Shown piece by piece: positions 41,988-53,865 of a stretch of 64,000 nucleotides of DNA. The stretch's first letter is position 1. Every line of letters begins with the position of its first letter. Both the position numbers and the translations under genes were made by a program. The notes under the pieces are model-generated. The model ran no database searches. It had not been told where the DNA came from and worked only from the letters and a program-made list of their open reading frames with translations. Source of the DNA: Cladocopium goreaui (taxonomy: Eukaryota > Sar > Dinophyceae > Suessiales > Symbiodiniaceae). Location: NCBI GenBank assembly GCA_947184155.2, contig CAMXCT020000914.1:1-64000 (forward strand). The letters run 5' to 3'.

Positions 41988-42500
41988 GCAAACGTTTGCA
42001 GACATTTCACTAGTGAAGTATTGTCACATGTGTCATTTACAGCATCATGGTACCGATCTTTTTTTGGCCATTTATGTGGGATTTTCCATAATAAAATGAA
42101 ATAACATGTGCCATACACAGCATCATGGTACCGAGCTTTTTTGGGCCATTTATGTGGGATTTTCCATACTAAAATGAAATGACATGTGTCATACACGGCA
42201 TCATGGTACCGAGCTTTTTTGATAGTTTCTGTGGGATATTCCCAGAATAAAATGAGATAACGCGTGTCATTTACTGCATTATGGTATTGGACCTTTTTTG
42301 GTGCAAACATTTGCAGACATTTCACTAGTGAAGTCTTGTCACATGTGTGATTTACAGCATCATGGTACCGATCTTTTTGGGCCATTTATGTGGGATTTTC
42401 CATAATAAAATGAAATAACATGTGTCATGCACGGCATCATGGTACCGAGCTTTTTTGGGCCATTTATGTGGGATTTTCCATAATAAAATGAAATAACCTG
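41988..42500. repeat. 78-bp tandem array separating the two 16-bp blocks
   Basis: GCATCATGGTACCGA recurs at 42042, 42120, 42198, 42276 (variant), 42358 and 42434. Units also share GGCCATTTATGTGGGATTTT. Minus frame repeats RYHDAVYDTCHFILVWKIPH every 26 residues. Confidence 0.9.
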
Positions 42501-42508
42501 TGTCATAC

Positions 42509-45172
42509 ACAGAGGCTTTTACACACAAACGCTTTTACACGCAGATGCTTTTACACACACACACACTTTCACACACAAACGCTTTTACACACAGACGCTT
42601 TTACACACAGAGGCTTTTACACACAGACGCTTTTACACACAGACGCTTTTACACACAGACACTTTTACACACAGAGGCTTTTACACACAGAAGCTTTTAC
42701 ACACAAACACACACACACACGCTTTTATTTTACACACACACACACTTTCACACACAGAGGCTTTTACACACAGACGCTTACACAGAGACTTTTACACACA
42801 GAAGCTTTTACACCCACACACACATACACACACACACACGCTTTTCTTGTACACACACACACACTTTCACACACAGAGGCTTTTACACACAGACGCTGAC
42901 ACAGAGACTTTTACACACAGACGCTTTTACACACAAACGCTTTTACACACAGACGCTTTTACACACAGAAGCTTTTACACACAGACTCCTTTACACACAG
43001 GCGCTTTTACACACAGAAGCTTTTACACACAGAAAATTATACACACAGACGCTCTTACACAGAAGCTTTTACACACAGACTCCTTTACACACAGACGCTT
43101 TTACACACAAACGCTTTTACACACAGAAGCTTTTACACACAGGCGCTTTTACACACAGACTCCTTTACACACAGACGCTTTTACACACAGAATCAGAAGC
43201 TTTTACACACAGACGCTTTTACACACAGACGCTTTTACACACAGACGCTCTTACACACAAACACTTTCACACACAGAGGCTTTTACACACAGAAGCTCTT
43301 ACACACAGAGGCTTTTACACACAGAAGCTTTTACACACAGGCGCTTTTACACAAAGACGCTTTTGCACACAGACGCTTTTACACACAGACGATTTTACAC
43401 ACAGACGCTTTTACTCACAGACGCTTTTACACACAGACACTTTTACACACAGACACTTTTACACACAGACACTTTTACACAAAGAAGCCGTTACACACAG
43501 AAGCTTTTACACACAGACGCTCTTACACAGACCCTTTTACATACAGACTCTTTTACACACAGACGCTTTTACACACAGACGCTTTTACACACAAACGCTT
43601 TTACACACAGACGCTTTTACACACAGACGCTTTTACACACAGACGCTTTTACACACAGACGATTTTACACACAGACGCTTTTACATACAGACGCTTTTAC
43701 ACACAGACCCTTTTACACACAGACAATTTTACACACAGACGCTTTTACACGCAGACGCTTTTTGCACACAGACGCTTTTACACACACACACACTTACACA
43801 CACACACACACTTTTCTTTTACACACACACAGAGGCTTTTACACACAGATGCTTGCACAGGGACTTTTACACACAGACACTTTTACACACAAACACTTTC
43901 ACACACAGAGGCTTTTACACACAGAAGCCTTTACAAAGAGACTCCTTTACACACAAACGCTTTTACACACAGACACTTTTACACACAGACACTTTTACAC
44001 ACAGACTCCTTTACACAGAGAGGCTTTTACACACGGAAACTTGTACACACAGACACTTTTACACAAAGAGGCTTTTACACACAGACGCTTTTACACACAG
44101 AAGCTCTTACACACAGAAGCTTTTACACACAGACACTTTTACACACAGACGCTCTTACACACAGAAGCTTTTACATAGAGACTTTTACACACAGACACTT
44201 TTACCAACAGAAGCTTTTACACACACACGCACACACACACACGCTTTTCTTTTACACACACACACAGAGGCTTTTACACACAGATGCTTGCACAGGGACT
44301 TTTACACACAGACGCTTTTACACACAAACACTTTCACACACAGAGGCTTTTACACACAGAAGCCTTTACAAAGAGACTCCTTTACACACAAACGCTTTTA
44401 CACACAGACGCTTTTACACACAGACACTTTTACACACAGACTCCTTTACACAGAGAGGCTTTTACACACGGAAACTTTTACACACAGACACTTTTACACA
44501 CAGACACTTTTACACAAAGAGGCTTTTACACACAGACGCTTTTACACACAGACACTTTTACACACAGACGCTTTTACACACAAACGCTTTTACACACAGA
44601 CTCTTTTATACACAGACGCTTTTACACACAGACGATTTTACACACAGACGCTTTTACACACAGACACTTTTACACACACAAAAAAGCTTTTACACACAAA
44701 CGCTTTTACACACAGAAGCTTTTACACACAGACACTTTTACACAGACGCTTTTACACACAGACCCTTTTACACACAAACACTTTCACACACAGAAGCGTT
44801 TACACACAGACTCCTTTACACACAGACGCTTTTACACACAGAAGCTTTTACACACAGAAGATTTTACACAAAAACAAAACTTTCACACACAGACGCTTTT
44901 ACACAGAGGCTTTTACACAGAGGCTTTTACACAGAGGCTTTTACACACAGACGCTTTTACACACAACAGACACTTACACAGACACTTTGAAACACAGACG
45001 CTTTTACACACAGACGCTTTTACACACAGACCCTTTTACACACAGACGCTTTTACACACAAACACTTTGACACACAGACGCTTTTACACACAGATGCTTT
45101 TACACACAGACACTTTTACACACAGAGGCTTTTACACACAGAGGCTTTTACACACAGACACTTTTACACAGA
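42509..45172. repeat. 16-bp array ACACACAGACGCTTTT, block 2
   Basis: Some 160 units over 2.66 kb with higher-order structure: a segment around 43846 (CAGATGCTTGCACAGGGACT) recurs at 44281, offset 435. ACACACAC spacers near 42700, 42820, 43785 and 44225 mark other long units. The 856-codon plus frame is treated as an artefact. Confidence 0.97.
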
Positions 45173-45715
45173 CGAAAGCGTTGCGATTGACTAAGAAAAA
45201 TCGCAATTTTTCCTCAGTTTTTGACGTCCAACGTCCATTTCGTGCGAAAGGGTTACGATTGACCAAGTAAAATCGCAATTTTTCCTCAGTTTTTGACGTC
45301 CAACGTCCATTTCGTGCGAAAGGGTTACGATTGACCAAGTAAAATCGCAATTTTTCCTCAGTTTTTGACGTCCAACGTCCATTTCGTGCGTAAGGGTTGC
45401 GATTGACGACTCAAAGTCGCAATTTTTCCTCAGTTTTTGACGTCCAACGTCCATTTCGTGCGTAAGGGTTGCGCGGGACACCTCAAAGTCGCAATTTTTC
45501 CTCAGTTTTCGCAATTTTTCCTCAGTTTTTGACGTCCAACGTCCATTTCGTGCGAAAGGGTTGCGCGTGACGCTTCAAAGTCGCAACTTTTCCTCAGTTT
45601 TTGACGTCTAACGTCCATTTCGTGCGAAAGGGTTGCGCGGGACGCTTCAAAATCGCAATTTTACCTATAGGTTTTGGACGTCCAACGTCCATTTCGTGCG
45701 AAAGGGTTGCGTTTC
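45173..45715. repeat. 72-bp tandem array
   Basis: Eight units keyed by GACGTCCAACGTCCATTTCG; starts of GGTT(A/G)CG at 45251, 45323, 45395, 45467, 45559, 45631 and 45704. One unit has a 20-bp internal duplication (CGCAATTTTTCCTCAGTTTT). The minus frame repeats every 24 residues. Confidence 0.95.
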
Positions 45716-45774
45716 GTGGCGCTCCGGCGGCACCGCCCCCGCCTTAAGAGAGAATAGAAGAAGAGCGAGAGGAG

Positions 45775-46208
45775 ATCTGCAGATGTGAAGGTGTGAAGAT
45801 CTAGATCTGCAGGTGTGAGGGTGTGAAGATGTAGATCTGCAGATGTGAGGGTGTGCAGATCTAGATCTTTACACCCTCGATCTGCAGATGTGAGGGTGTG
45901 AAGATCTAGATCTGCAGGTGTGAAGGTGTGAAGATCTAGATCTGCAGATGTGAGGGTGTGAAGATCTAGATCTGCAGGTGTGAAGGTGTGAAGATCTAGA
46001 TCTGCAGGTGTGAAGGTCTGAAGATCTAGATCTGCAGGTGTGAAGGTCTGAAGATCTAGATCTGCAGGTGTGAAGGTGTGAAGATGTAGATCAGCAGATG
46101 TGAAGGTGTGAAGATGTAGATCAGCAGATGTGAAGGTGTGAAGATGTAGATCTGCAGGTGTGAAGGTGTGAAGATCTAGATCTGCAGGTGTGAAGGTGTG
46201 AAGATCTA
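45775..46208. repeat. 30-bp tandem array
   Basis: About 14 copies keyed by AGATCTGCAGGTGTGAAGG then TGTGAAGATCT; variants CAGATG/CAGGTG and AGATGTAG. Confidence 0.95.
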
Positions 46209-46331
46209 GTATAACGGCTGCTTTTTTACGAAGAACCCTTCGCAGGCGCTCTCGGGAAAAACCATAATTAAATTATGTTAAATTCCACTTTTGCCAATAT
46301 ACTGCGGTTGTTATCCATAAATGCCATAAAC

Positions 46332-46378
46332 CATCCATCCGATTGCCCGTCGTCGACCTCGGGTGGCGCCAACATCTC
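46332..46378 (-). CDS. possible exon
   Basis: Minus acceptor GTCATCTCCAG|G, donor GGATG|GTTTAT, 47 nt; frame EMLAPPEVDDGQSDG. Confidence 0.35.
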
Positions 46379-46429
46379 CTGGAGATGACTTGGACGTAGC
46401 GATAGCTGGGTAAATCACCATGAAAACAC

Positions 46430-47420
46430 CACGAAATAGCATATTTAGCTGGGTAAATCATCATAAATCAGCTAAATTGGGTAAATCATCATAAATCATT
46501 GAACTAAATTTGGTAAATCATCATAAATCATCGAACTAAATTGGGGGATGTTTCATGGCTGTGTTCAATAAAGAGTTTTTTTTCCTACACATGTAATCAC
46601 AATAATCATATAACATTAATATTCAGTCATCCGGGATTAGATAGAATGTGGATGTTTCATGATATTTCCCAATCTCCTCATGATCTCATCGAATTGGAAT
46701 GTTGCTTGAACATGAACATGCCATATTCATCCATATTCTATGGACTTCAGGATGATTATACACACATCATGGGAAGATTATATGGTACTGATTGGTGGTT
46801 TGAGCGCCGTGTGCAACATATGATCGCAGACATGATGAATCTGCTACATCAAAGAATGTAAAAGTTATGCAATATTGGGATTAATTGGGATTAATTGGGA
46901 TTGTGTGTGGTGATATTGTCAACACAAACATATCAAGACAGTATATAGGCAGGCAACATTCTACCCGATGGTCATTTTTTCTTCTTCGGGATACTTTGCG
47001 GGTTAGGGTAATCGGGGTTTTCCAGTGGCATCATTTTCTGTTTCCAGGGTTACTAAATTGTTTTTGCATCCACTTTGTTGGTCCTGCTTCAAGAACAAAC
47101 AAAAACAAAAGTACTCGCCAATTCACGAAAACACAAACCAACACAATAAAGAACATGACAAACAACCCAATTCTACAATCTATATTCTACATATTTCAGC
47201 CAAACGGATTTTGGCATTCCATTTGAACATCAAACCCGGTGCGTGTTCTAGCCAAAAAACTTCCAACCAACGAAAACACGTGTATATATATTATTATATA
47301 AGTATGTGTGTATATATATAATCTGTCTATGTATATATATATATAGATATACATATTATACATAATTTTACTTGTATACACATATATATATATATATATA
47401 TACATACATCATATTTATGT
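46430..47420. other. AT-rich non-coding stretch
   Basis: Three repeats of GGTAAATCATCATAAATCA (46450-46535), weak frames only, and TA microsatellites at 47280-47405. Confidence 0.5.
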
Positions 47421-47540
47421 TCCCACAATGTTCCCAAGATTGTCCAAAGATGCCGAGGTTAAAACAGCTTTTCTCCGGCCTCTGGGAGGTCAAGGTCCTT
47501 CACCTACAGGGCACCGAAGAAGTAGGGGGCACCCTATGAT
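47421..47540 (+). CDS. possible exon
   Basis: Frame MFPRLSKDAEVKTAFLRPLG then GQGPSPTGHRRSRGHPMMG, TGA. Another frame from GGGAG|GTCAAG (VKVLHLQGTEEVGGTL) is also open. Confidence 0.3.
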
Positions 47541-47680
47541 GGGGTGATGATATCTTCCCTTTCAGTATGGAACCCTGATTCTCATCCAGTGATAAATATA
47601 TGGAACCTTTATCGAATACCATATTCTCTTCCCTTTCAGTATAAATGTATGGAACCTTCATGGAATCTGTTTTTTTTTAG

Positions 47681-47785
47681 TACTATCTGGGTATTTATCA
47701 TAGCCATGGAAAATCAGGATTTTTAATAGGTAAACCATCTATAAATAGGCCATTTTCCATGGCTATGTCAAATAACCAGAGGGTA
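47681..47785. mobile_element. MITE family A
   Basis: TACTATCTGGGTATTTATCAT to ATGTCAAATAACCAGAGGG-TA, with ATAGCCATGG / CCATGGCTAT arms. Confidence 0.8.
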
Positions 47786-47819
47786 TCTTCCTTTTTAGTG
47801 AAGCATAAGTAATCATTTG

Positions 47820-48010
47820 CCATCACTGAATCACCAAATCCGTGTGTCAGCCTTCGGTTCATCATTTCTGCGACCTACTGACAGGGCACGCTTAACCCCA
47901 TTGTTGTGGATTGGGTTGGCTAACTCAGTCTGGCTGTTTCCACCAAATAGAACTGGCTGTAGAAAATGGATCTCGCACCGACTTTTCCAGGTTTTACCCC
48001 AAACCTGAAA
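47820..48010. other. coding potential on both strands
   Basis: Plus FGSSFLRPTDRARLTPLLWI; minus IHFLQPVLFGGNSQTELANP. One of them is probably an exon. Confidence 0.3.
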
Positions 48011-48396
48011 ACCCATAGCCAAACATAACAACCATTAATAACCCATACATACGATGGTTTCTAGCTTTATAAAACAATATGCATGTTGGCATCACTGTTC
48101 TTATCGACGGTTTCCACCGAAGTCCTCATCATCCCATGGTTGAATTGAAGCCGCCAATCACTTAGCCTCCGGTTATGAACCAAGTAGTGAGCTGGAATAT
48201 CAAAAGATTATAGCTAGGTAAAACATGGTAAAACGTCATAAATTCATAAATCATCAAACTAAATGGACCATGGCTTGCATAGCTATGTTCAATAACCAGA
48301 AAGTAGAACCTATTATACATCCCACTATATCCCCACCATTGTCATCACCACATTGAATTAATCATTTTCCCAAGGAAACCATAGCTTTCCCTCATC

Positions 48397-48510
48397 TACC
48401 ATCTGGTCATTTAACATAGCCATGGAAAATGGCCCATTTATAGATGATGTCCCCATTAAAACCTCCATTTAAAAGGGATTTTCAATGGCTTGTTAAATAA
48501 CCAGATGGTA
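48397..48510. mobile_element. MITE family A, CATCTGG tip variant
   Basis: TA-CCATCTGGTCATTTAACAT to TGTTAAATAACCAGATGG-TA. Confidence 0.85.
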
Positions 48511-48569
48511 TGTTGGTTTACCCCAGGGTAAACCCACAAAATTTGGACCACACCACCAAACTACAAGAG

Positions 48570-48692
48570 GATCTTCCCCTGCCTCTGAAGCTTCAAGCCC
48601 CTCTGACCAGGATAGAAGCGCTGGAAGCGAAGCCTGGGAAGCGAACATACACCACTTAGCTCGATTATTTTTCCAGCTAGGAACAGCTTCAA
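48570..48692 (+). CDS. probable exon, Ser-rich then helical
   Basis: Acceptor AACTACAAGAG|G (48569), strong donor AGCTTCAA|GTAAGA (48693). Frame SSPASEASSPSDQDRSAGSE then AWEANIHHLARLFFQLGTAS. The minus strand is also open (SWSEGLEASEAGEDPLVVWW) but has weaker borders. Confidence 0.5.
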
Positions 48693-48829
48693 GTAAGAGG
48701 ATTTTCCAGCATGCCATGTTTAATTGCAGTGGCTAAGTGGATATCAAATGATCAACAAACGTACAATATGCATCACAATATGCATCAACTTGTATAATGC
48801 TGGCTTTGTGTGTGAAAACAACAAAAAAC

Positions 48830-48966
48830 CTGTTGGATTTCAGCGCTTTGTATTCCATTCCAGCTCAGCCTGTTGAGTACAACAGCACCAAAAAATGCTG
48901 AAGCTGTCTCATTATCTATGATTGGGATATACACAGAAGCATAAAGAAAACAAAAGGGTGATATCA
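48830..48966 (-). CDS. probable exon, hydrophobic
   Basis: Minus acceptor CCCGCTTGTTCGTAG, donor ATCCAACAG|GTTTTT; 137 nt. Frame ISPFCFLYASVYIPIIDNET then ASAFFGAVVLNRLSWNGIQS and AEIQQ. Could contain a membrane segment. Both splice borders look good. Confidence 0.55.
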
Positions 48967-49219
48967 CTACGAACAAGCGGGATAATCCACTCGTTTCTCT
49001 GACTGGGTACCGACTGGGTACCTCCAGATCCACTGGTTAATCAATGTCCCATTGTTTCCATATACAAAATGCAACATCCCATGTTCAAACACATCGATGA
49101 CCTCATCTGGTAGTCAGAGACAGCATCCACTGGTATGAGCAGGTGATGTTTATGTGATCCTCAAACGCAGTGATTTGGGTTTCATCATGTTGCATCCCCC
49201 TTCCTGCATACATTGCTGT

Positions 49220-49351
49220 TCAGTGGTGCAGATCGAACACTAAATAATTCAAACTAACTAGCCGTCGAGATCTCTGACGTTGTGCCGTTATGATTTCTAT
49301 GTTCCCTGTCATAGGTGCCTCTCGCTTGGGTGTGGCGCTCTTGGGTGTGGC
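49220..49351 (-). CDS. probable exon
   Basis: Minus acceptor CGCCTTTATCTTCCAG|G. Frame ATPKSATPKREAPMTGNIEI then ITAQRQRSRRLVSLNYLVFD and LHH, TGA. An internal GAG|GCACCT could be a GC donor. Lies 250 bp upstream, on the same strand, of the exon at 48830-48966. Confidence 0.5.
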   Translation of the reverse strand, partial: ATPKSATPKREAPMTGNIEIITAQRQRSRRLVSLNYLVFDLHH

Positions 49352-50459
49352 CTGGAAGATAAAGGCGGTGTGATGATCAAGTTGAAGACAAAGGCAAACA
49401 CAATAGCATATTCACTATTGATCATTATAACATGAGTAAATGACATAACCAATAAGGTAAGTACAATAAATAATGTAATTAGACTTAGAACTGGCTTACT
49501 TTACAAATAGTTATGTTATGGTACTATAAGTTTAATTATCAGTGGTATTGATTATTTTAACATAATTATGGTTAGATTGTAGGAACATGACTTATAGTCA
49601 CATAACATATCTATACATATCTAAGGTAACTTTGATTACAAATATATGACACTCAAAGTACTACAATACTGATAATGGAAATGATAGTAGTATGATTATT
49701 GATATTCAGGTATTGATATGATAGTAGTATTGCAACAATAGTGTATGTATACGTATGTTTAATGATCGTACCAAAGAAACAAAGTACTGGAATGGTCCGG
49801 TTGCATAACAGTGATTACATAATCATAATCGATCATCAGGCTACTAAAGTTCTGACAGCTAAGACAATAAAACAGCAATCACTAACCAAAAAATAAATAT
49901 CAAATAACAACGGTTATCATTGTGTTGTTCAGCAATGCTACTGTCAACATTACGGTTAGGATCAAACATTAATTACTACGTAGCAGTCAGATGTATTGGC
50001 CACATCAGTGTTTTCAAGTTTAAGGTATCTATAAAGTTGCTAAGGTTGCTATCACTATTGTTCTCATTCAGATTACTATTCAAATCAAAGTTATTCACGG
50101 TGATGAACAGTGAGTGAAGCAGTTCAATCATTACCAGTGCGTGTAGTTCGGTTCAAGGTATTCCGCTGATAATTATGCATCAAAAGGACATGATAGGAAT
50201 TTTGGAAACACAAACGCAATTGTCTAGAAAAAGATGATCCATCAAGCTAATCAAACTACCAATGTTTTGTTTCAAATCAAAAAACGTACAAGTTAGATAC
50301 AATCCGGTATTTTTTTAGCTGGCAGTTGAAAATCCAAATCCCCTGTTTTTACCCTGATCCATTTCATTCTAGTGTATTCTCCCATAAACAAAGGATGGTT
50401 CCTATCACATAAACACGTGTATCGTTAGAAGCTGAAGCAACATGACCTTTACATACCTT
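49352..50459. other. AT-rich stretch without supported genes
   Basis: More than 1 kb of low-GC, non-repetitive DNA. An open frame at 49920-50117 is hydrophobic and AT-driven and is not called. Confidence 0.5.
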
Positions 50460-50570
50460 TACCCTCTGGTAAACTAACACAACTATGGAAAATCACCAAA
50501 TTAAAGCTGGGTAAATCCACTATTTCGACTGGGCCATTTTCACTAGCAAGCTGTTAGTTTACCAGTGAGT
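50460..50570. mobile_element. MITE family A, decayed right tip
   Basis: TA-CCCTCTGGTAAACTAACAC; right end reads GTTAGTTTACCAGTGAGT. Confidence 0.8.
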
Positions 50571-50707
50571 TCCACGTGGGAAATCCGCCCGTCTATGGCG
50601 TTTGTTCTTTTCGTGGATTTCCCAGCCACGTTTGATTTTCCATGGGCACGTAGAAATATACACTTGGCGAATGGAAACCAATCTGCTTCTTCACCTGGAG
50701 GTGGTAT

Positions 50708-50819
50708 TACCCTCTGGTAAATTAACAGGTTGCTATTGAAAATTGTCCAATCGAAATAGTTGATTTAACCCGTCAAAATATGCTGATTTTCCATAGCTAT
50801 GTTAGTTTACCAGAGGGTA
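50708..50819. mobile_element. MITE family A
   Basis: TA-CCCTCTGGTAAATTAACAG to TTAGTTTACCAGAGGG-TA, in opposite arm order to its neighbour at 50460. Confidence 0.9.
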
Positions 50820-51140
50820 CCAACGAATCCACTATCATAAATCAGTCTATAAATCCCATTCAAAACCCTTTTTTGTTGGTTAAATCCCCATTTTCCTATG
50901 GTTTTCTCAGAATCATTGAGTATCGCCCAAGGGGTTCACATCTTCGGTGGGCTGGGAAATCATAGGAGATGTCCATGGACTTCCCAGCCATGTCTGATTA
51001 CTAGATTGTATTAGCATGTATTACATGTATTAGCCAATATTAGATCAATATCCCTTCATGAATATATATATTTATATTTATTTATTTATTTATATATTTA
51101 AGTATATATATATGTGTAGATCAATCAATAAGACCGCCCC

Positions 51141-51288
51141 GTGGTCGCGACGTCCGCGACGTCCGCGGACCTTGTCCGTCCGCTCCGTCTTCTCTGAGAT
51201 GGGGGACCTCATCGGCCAACGATGGACATGGACTGGATCGGAGCGGGAAGGATGGTTCATCTACTTCAAAACAGCAAAAAAACGCTAA
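51141..51288 (+). CDS. possible exon
   Basis: GC-rich block in AT-rich surroundings: frame RTLSVRSVFSEMGDLIGQRW then TWTGSEREGWFIYFKTAKKR, TAA. GCGACGTCC is tandemly repeated at 51147-51170. Confidence 0.35.
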
Positions 51289-51861
51289 TTGTATATTCAT
51301 TTACGTGCATATATTTGTATATATATATATTATGTTGTTTATTTTTATATATATAATGATGATAAATGATGGTAAAACAGCAACAAGAAACTAATGATGG
51401 TAAATGCAATAGGCCACCCATAAAAAAATGATGATTTATAGCACCCACAGAAATGGTGATTTTGGGAATGGTTTACTATTGTGTTAACCACATCAATTGT
51501 GTATTCATATGTATCTGCAACTAAAAGTGTACACACTTACCTTACATACATGCAAATGTTATATATCTGTAAATATATTATATATATATATAAATATATA
51601 TATATTCATTTAATGTACTGCTGAGAACAATTTTCCGATGTTCTCTAAGGTGGCGCGCTGTCGATATGGTGATCTCTCCATCTGTACTGTTTTGCATTCC
51701 GAATATCCAATTCTACTTGTCTGTGTCATAAATGTTTTCACACTTGACGTATTTTATGCACATAAGGATGACAAATTTACAAACACAAGGAAGAGTACAA
51801 CACAAAGCGCAAACATTAATTTAAACAAAACATATTGATATTTTATGATCTATCTATGGTA

Positions 51862-52103
51862 ACCGACAGAATTATGGAAAAAAAAACGTTCAACTTAGAC
51901 AGGCGGCGCCTGCGTCCGATTTTTCCATAATTGGATTTTTCCCATAAGGGTTCAAAATATCCCGGAAGTGATCCGAACCTTTTTTTTTCCCATAATTTTT
52001 GGAGGTGGCCATTATTTCCATAATTGATTTTTCCTGTGAAATCAGGGGGCTAGGGCAGATTGACCAGTTTTTCCACAAGTATTTTTTCCATAATTAATGT
52101 TTG
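51862..52103. mobile_element. decayed TIR element with repeated TTCCATAATT
   Basis: Starts ACCGACAGAATTATGGAAAA like 52442-52581 and shares GACAGGCGGCGCCTG; TTTCCATAATT or its variants recur five times. The right end is uncertain. Confidence 0.55.
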
Positions 52104-52211
52104 GGGCTCCACCTGTTGGACATGTCATGGATCCACAATTCAAACCCGTTTTTTTTTTTGGGTTATGGAAGCGCATGGTGAAATGGGGTTTACATGTACA
52201 TACCCCGTATA

Positions 52212-52432
52212 CATGATATTATGTATATCAATGGCAGGCTTTAGGGACATATACCAGATCTTTAGACACATATTTTCTATAATTCAATATTCCCCCTTAA
52301 AATGCATTCAAATTGCCAACATCACATGATATTATGTATATCAATGGAAGACTTAGGGGCATATACCAGATCTTTAGACACATATTTTCTATAATTCAAT
52401 ATTCCCCCTTAAAATGCATTCAAATTGCGAAT
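52212..52432. repeat. 113-bp tandem duplication
   Basis: CATGATATTATGTATATCAA begins at 52212 and 52325; the units share CATATACCAGATCTTTAGAC and CTATAATTCAATATTCCCCC. Confidence 0.92.
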
Positions 52433-52441
52433 CGATGGACA

Positions 52442-52581
52442 TACAGTCACCGACAGAATTATGGAAAAAATATGGAAACAATAATTATGGAAAAAAAAAG
52501 TTCGTAACTTTTCTATCATAGACAGGCGGCGCCTGTAAATTGAAACGTTTTATTTTTTCCATAATTCTGTCGGGTGCTGTA
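52442..52581. mobile_element. 140-bp TIR element related to the 33578-34162 intron
   Basis: TA-CAGTCACCGACAGAATTA and its inverse ATAATTCTGTCGGGTGCTG-TA; 28-bp tips with the AGAATTAT core. Confidence 0.85.
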
Positions 52582-52769
52582 TAGACGGTTTTTTAGGCAT
52601 GCATACGCGTAAATATGTATATATAAATATATAATATATATCACATGTGATTTTGGTCATTTTCTGATTTTATGATGAAACACGTCTCACAAGCAATCTG
52701 TTGCTCAAATATGTACATCTAAGAAACCATATTCTATGTCGCTCTTCCGCACATTTGTATGTACAAAAC

Positions 52770-52834
52770 CAATTTCCTGATTTCCTGAGTCTTCCGCATG
52801 GCTCCTGCCACGCCGCACTTCCGCTGGCGACCTG
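52770..52834 (-). CDS. possible exon
   Basis: Minus acceptor CCACCCCCATTCAG, donor GAAATTG|GTTTTG; frame QVASGSAAWQEPCGRLRKSG then N. The frame is open upstream (IPERIGDLTTPIQ). Confidence 0.4.
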
Positions 52835-53473
52835 CTGAATGGGGGTGGTTAAATCGCCAATGCGTTCAGGTATTTCCACCACAAACCTAACAATTAAACA
52901 TAATGTTTGTATCACCTATATTTCTAAGCCAACTTATATAGCCTATATGGATCCAGCCGTACCTTCTTAGGAAGTATTTGCGGTATGATTTTGGGGTTAA
53001 GTACCTTCAAAGTGTTTGGATCCAAAGGGACAAATGTTGCTACACCAGTTTATGTACCTATCTGCGGGTGCCTTTCTTGTAGGAAATGTGGATTTCATAT
53101 GATTTCATCATCATCAAGTTCGCATACTGTTGCGTGCTTGCCCGGAAATCAAACCTGACTGGAGGGATTTCTGTGGTTTAGTGTGAACCAGTGATCCGAA
53201 ACACGACAAGCTGCTGGGGTAAACAAACCATGCTGGGGAAAATGGGTCCATTTAGTCTGATGGCTTATCTATAAAACATGGGTGCATTGTTCATTGCAAA
53301 CTGTGAAATTAGAGGCTAATCATCATCTGTAAACCAAGGATTCGTCATTTCCAGCTAATTTTTTGCCAAGGGAAAACAGCCACAGCCGGGCAAACATCCA
53401 TCAGAATTTCTGATTTTTTGGATTCATCGTTGTCATTCGAAAAAACCATGGAGCGAAATGGCTTCAAAACTGA

Positions 53474-53579
53474 TACCCTCTGGTAAACTAACATAGCTAT
53501 GGAAAATGACCATGTTTAATGGGAAAACTCACTATTTCTATGGCCATTTTCAATAGCTATGTTAAATTACCAGAGGGTA
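53474..53579. mobile_element. MITE family A
   Basis: TA-CCCTCTGGTAAACTAACAT to TGTTAAATTACCAGAGGG-TA, 106 bp; among the most regular copies. Confidence 0.92.
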
Positions 53580-53655
53580 ATTCCCGAAGTGTCAATCTAT
53601 TATATGTCCATTGCTCGAGTAACATGATGTAACATGTTCTTTTCTGCGAAAAATC

Positions 53656-53865
53656 TTGACCCGTGCCCATTGTTGTCCACACCTGGCTATTGGGAATTAT
53701 GAATGCAAATTTTCAACATACATCGACAAGATGGATAATACACCATGCCATAGCATGTACACCAAAATGCTGCGCGTCTGTCCCGAATGTGTCAATCTAA
53801 ATGGGTCATCTTTTGCGAAAACCTTGGAAACCAAACATGTGGCCATCTGCAGACTCCCAATCTGA
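53656..53865 (+). CDS. possible exon, Cys-rich
   Basis: Frame RAHCCPHLAIGNYECKFSTY then IDKMDNTPCHSMYTKMLRVC and PECVNLNGSSF. The DNA at 53790-53825 partly repeats 53583-53660 (GTCAATCTA, GCGAAAA). Confidence 0.35.
   Translation: MTRAHCCPHLAIGNYECKFSTYIDKMDNTPCHSMYTKMLRVCPECVNLNGSSFAKTLETKHVAICRLPI

Noticed and set aside
42500-45070. 856-codon frame THRRFYTQTLLHTDAF
   Set aside because: A stop-free 16-bp repeat must be open in all three plus frames; no unique sequence or splice context supports a gene.
41413-45172. CRISPR-like array
   Set aside because: Units are contiguous 16-mers without unique spacers; the context is eukaryotic and no cas genes are present.
49920-50117. 65-codon hydrophobic frame
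   Set aside because: Composition follows the AT-rich DNA; no splice sites or balanced codons.
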